This document shows positions 6,288-6,844 of a DNA stretch of 6,844 bases, in pieces. Position numbers and translations under genes: made by a program. The stretch spans positions 1 through 6,844 of the forward strand of contig DAOTVZ010000184.1 of assembly GCA_034436045.1 (NCBI GenBank), read 5' to 3'. Source of the DNA: H111-94 sp034436045. Its GTDB lineage: Bacteria > Chloroflexota > Ktedonobacteria > Ktedonobacterales > Ktedonobacteraceae. Position 1 is the first letter of the stretch; each line of letters opens with the position of its first letter. The notes under the pieces are model-generated. The model searched no databases and was not told where the DNA came from. It worked only from the letters and a program-made list of their open reading frames with translations.

Positions 6288-6844
6288 ATGAGTAACGTCC
6301 CTAATATATTGAGTACGAGTCGCTTGCTGGCCACTGTGCTGGTTTTCATCCTCGTGCTTGTCAACCAACCCTGGGCTTTTTTAGTGGCCACGCTACTGTT
6401 TGTGCTGGCCTCTATCACCGATTTCTTCGACGGCTATCTGGCGCGCCGTCTGCATGTTGTCTCCTCGCTAGGCGTATTTCTCGATCTCACCGCCGATAAG
6501 GTCTTCGTTTCGGCCATCCTGGTTGGTCTGGTGCAGATTGGGCTGGTACCGGCCTGGATTGTCTTCGTCATCATCACGCGCGAATTTCTGGTCACGGGCC
6601 TGCGCTCTATGGCAGCCGCGAAGGGGCACGTGATTCCAGCGGGTATCTGGGGCAAACAAAAAACCTTCATCACGCTGGTTGCGATGGGCACTCTATTGCT
6701 GGCAAAAGGACTGGGCGCGGGCGGTCTCTCGCTCTTCCCTCTAGCACTGACCTTCAACAGCCACACCGTCACCTTCAGCAACATCCTCCAGCTCATCGCC
6801 GATATCCTGCTGATCGTCGCCGTGATCTGGACGGCCTTCTCCGG
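6288..6844 (+). CDS. pgsA: CDP-diacylglycerol-glycerol-3-phosphate 3-phosphatidyltransferase, 3' end outside window
   Basis: Integral membrane enzyme that joins G3P to CDP-diacylglycerol, releasing CMP and forming phosphatidylglycerol phosphate, precursor of phosphatidylglycerol and cardiolipin. The frame is open to the window edge (185 codons read), so the 3' end is cut only by the window. The CDP-alcohol phosphatidyltransferase signature is complete: Asp48-Gly49-x2-Ala52-Arg53-x8-Gly62-x3-Asp66-x3-Asp70, with Asp45 as fourth metal ligand. The block ITREFLVTGLRSMAAAKG (96-113) is typical of PgsA rather than of other family members. Hydrophobic segments fall at about 10-25, 30-44, 72-97, 126-140 and 165-184. 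The start has a well-placed AGGAG. It lies 18 bases after glpP1, so the two are almost certainly one transcript and share G3P as ligand or substrate. Confidence 0.93.
   Translation, partial: MSNVPNILSTSRLLATVLVFILVLVNQPWAFLVATLLFVLASITDFFDGYLARRLHVVSSLGVFLDLTADKVFVSAILVGLVQIGLVPAWIVFVIITREFLVTGLRSMAAAKGHVIPAGIWGKQKTFITLVAMGTLLLAKGLGAGGLSLFPLALTFNSHTVTFSNILQLIADILLIVAVIWTAFS

Noticed and set aside
6434..6796. 120-codon minus-strand open frame opposite pgsA
   Set aside because: The plus frame carries the full CDP-alcohol phosphatidyltransferase signature and a ribosome site, so the antisense frame is a shadow.

Overview
The window is a glycerol / sn-glycerol 3-phosphate (G3P) island from a moderately GC-rich bacterium. 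The minus strand reads glpP-like regulator, then glpK (glycerol kinase), glpF (glycerol facilitator) and glpD (G3P dehydrogenase). On the plus strand, a second glpP-family gene is followed 18 bases later by pgsA, which runs off the right edge. Long GlpD and GlpP-type regulators are a Gram-positive-style arrangement, and the tandem and palindromic repeats at the left edge resemble dispersed repeats of large Chloroflexota (Ktedonobacteria-like) genomes. The taxonomic guess is inference and only moderately confident.

Layout. 1-215: two tandem ~70 bp repeat units plus an inverted palindromic element, no gene. 216-330: nothing recognisable. 331-2013: glpD. 2014-2176: spacer with a strong inverted repeat and a perfect Shine-Dalgarno that does not serve the glpD frame. 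2177-3067: glpF. 3068-3176: spacer with two hairpins. 3177-4673: glpK. 4674-4884: promoter and leader of glpKFD, with a 33-bp dyad over the -10 and start site. 4885-5481: divergent GlpP paralogue (here GlpP2). 5482-5696: divergent control region with two overlapping promoters facing away from each other, and on the minus side a leader holding an intrinsic terminator preceded by a competing antiterminator helix. 5697-6269: the more canonical GlpP (here GlpP1). 6288-6844: 5' part of pgsA.

How it works together. GlpF admits glycerol, GlpK phosphorylates it to G3P, and GlpD oxidises G3P to DHAP, passing electrons to the membrane quinone pool. PgsA uses G3P as acceptor for phosphatidylglycerol-phosphate synthesis. 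GlpP proteins in Bacillus are G3P-responsive RNA-binding antiterminators. Here one GlpP paralogue heads the catabolic cluster and is itself behind an attenuator, while the other is joined to the lipid-synthesis gene. I infer that the locus balances G3P between catabolism and membrane lipid synthesis. The most novel parts are the attenuated leader of glpP2, the paralogue pair in which GlpP2 has lost the phosphate-site motifs, and the glpP1-pgsA operon.
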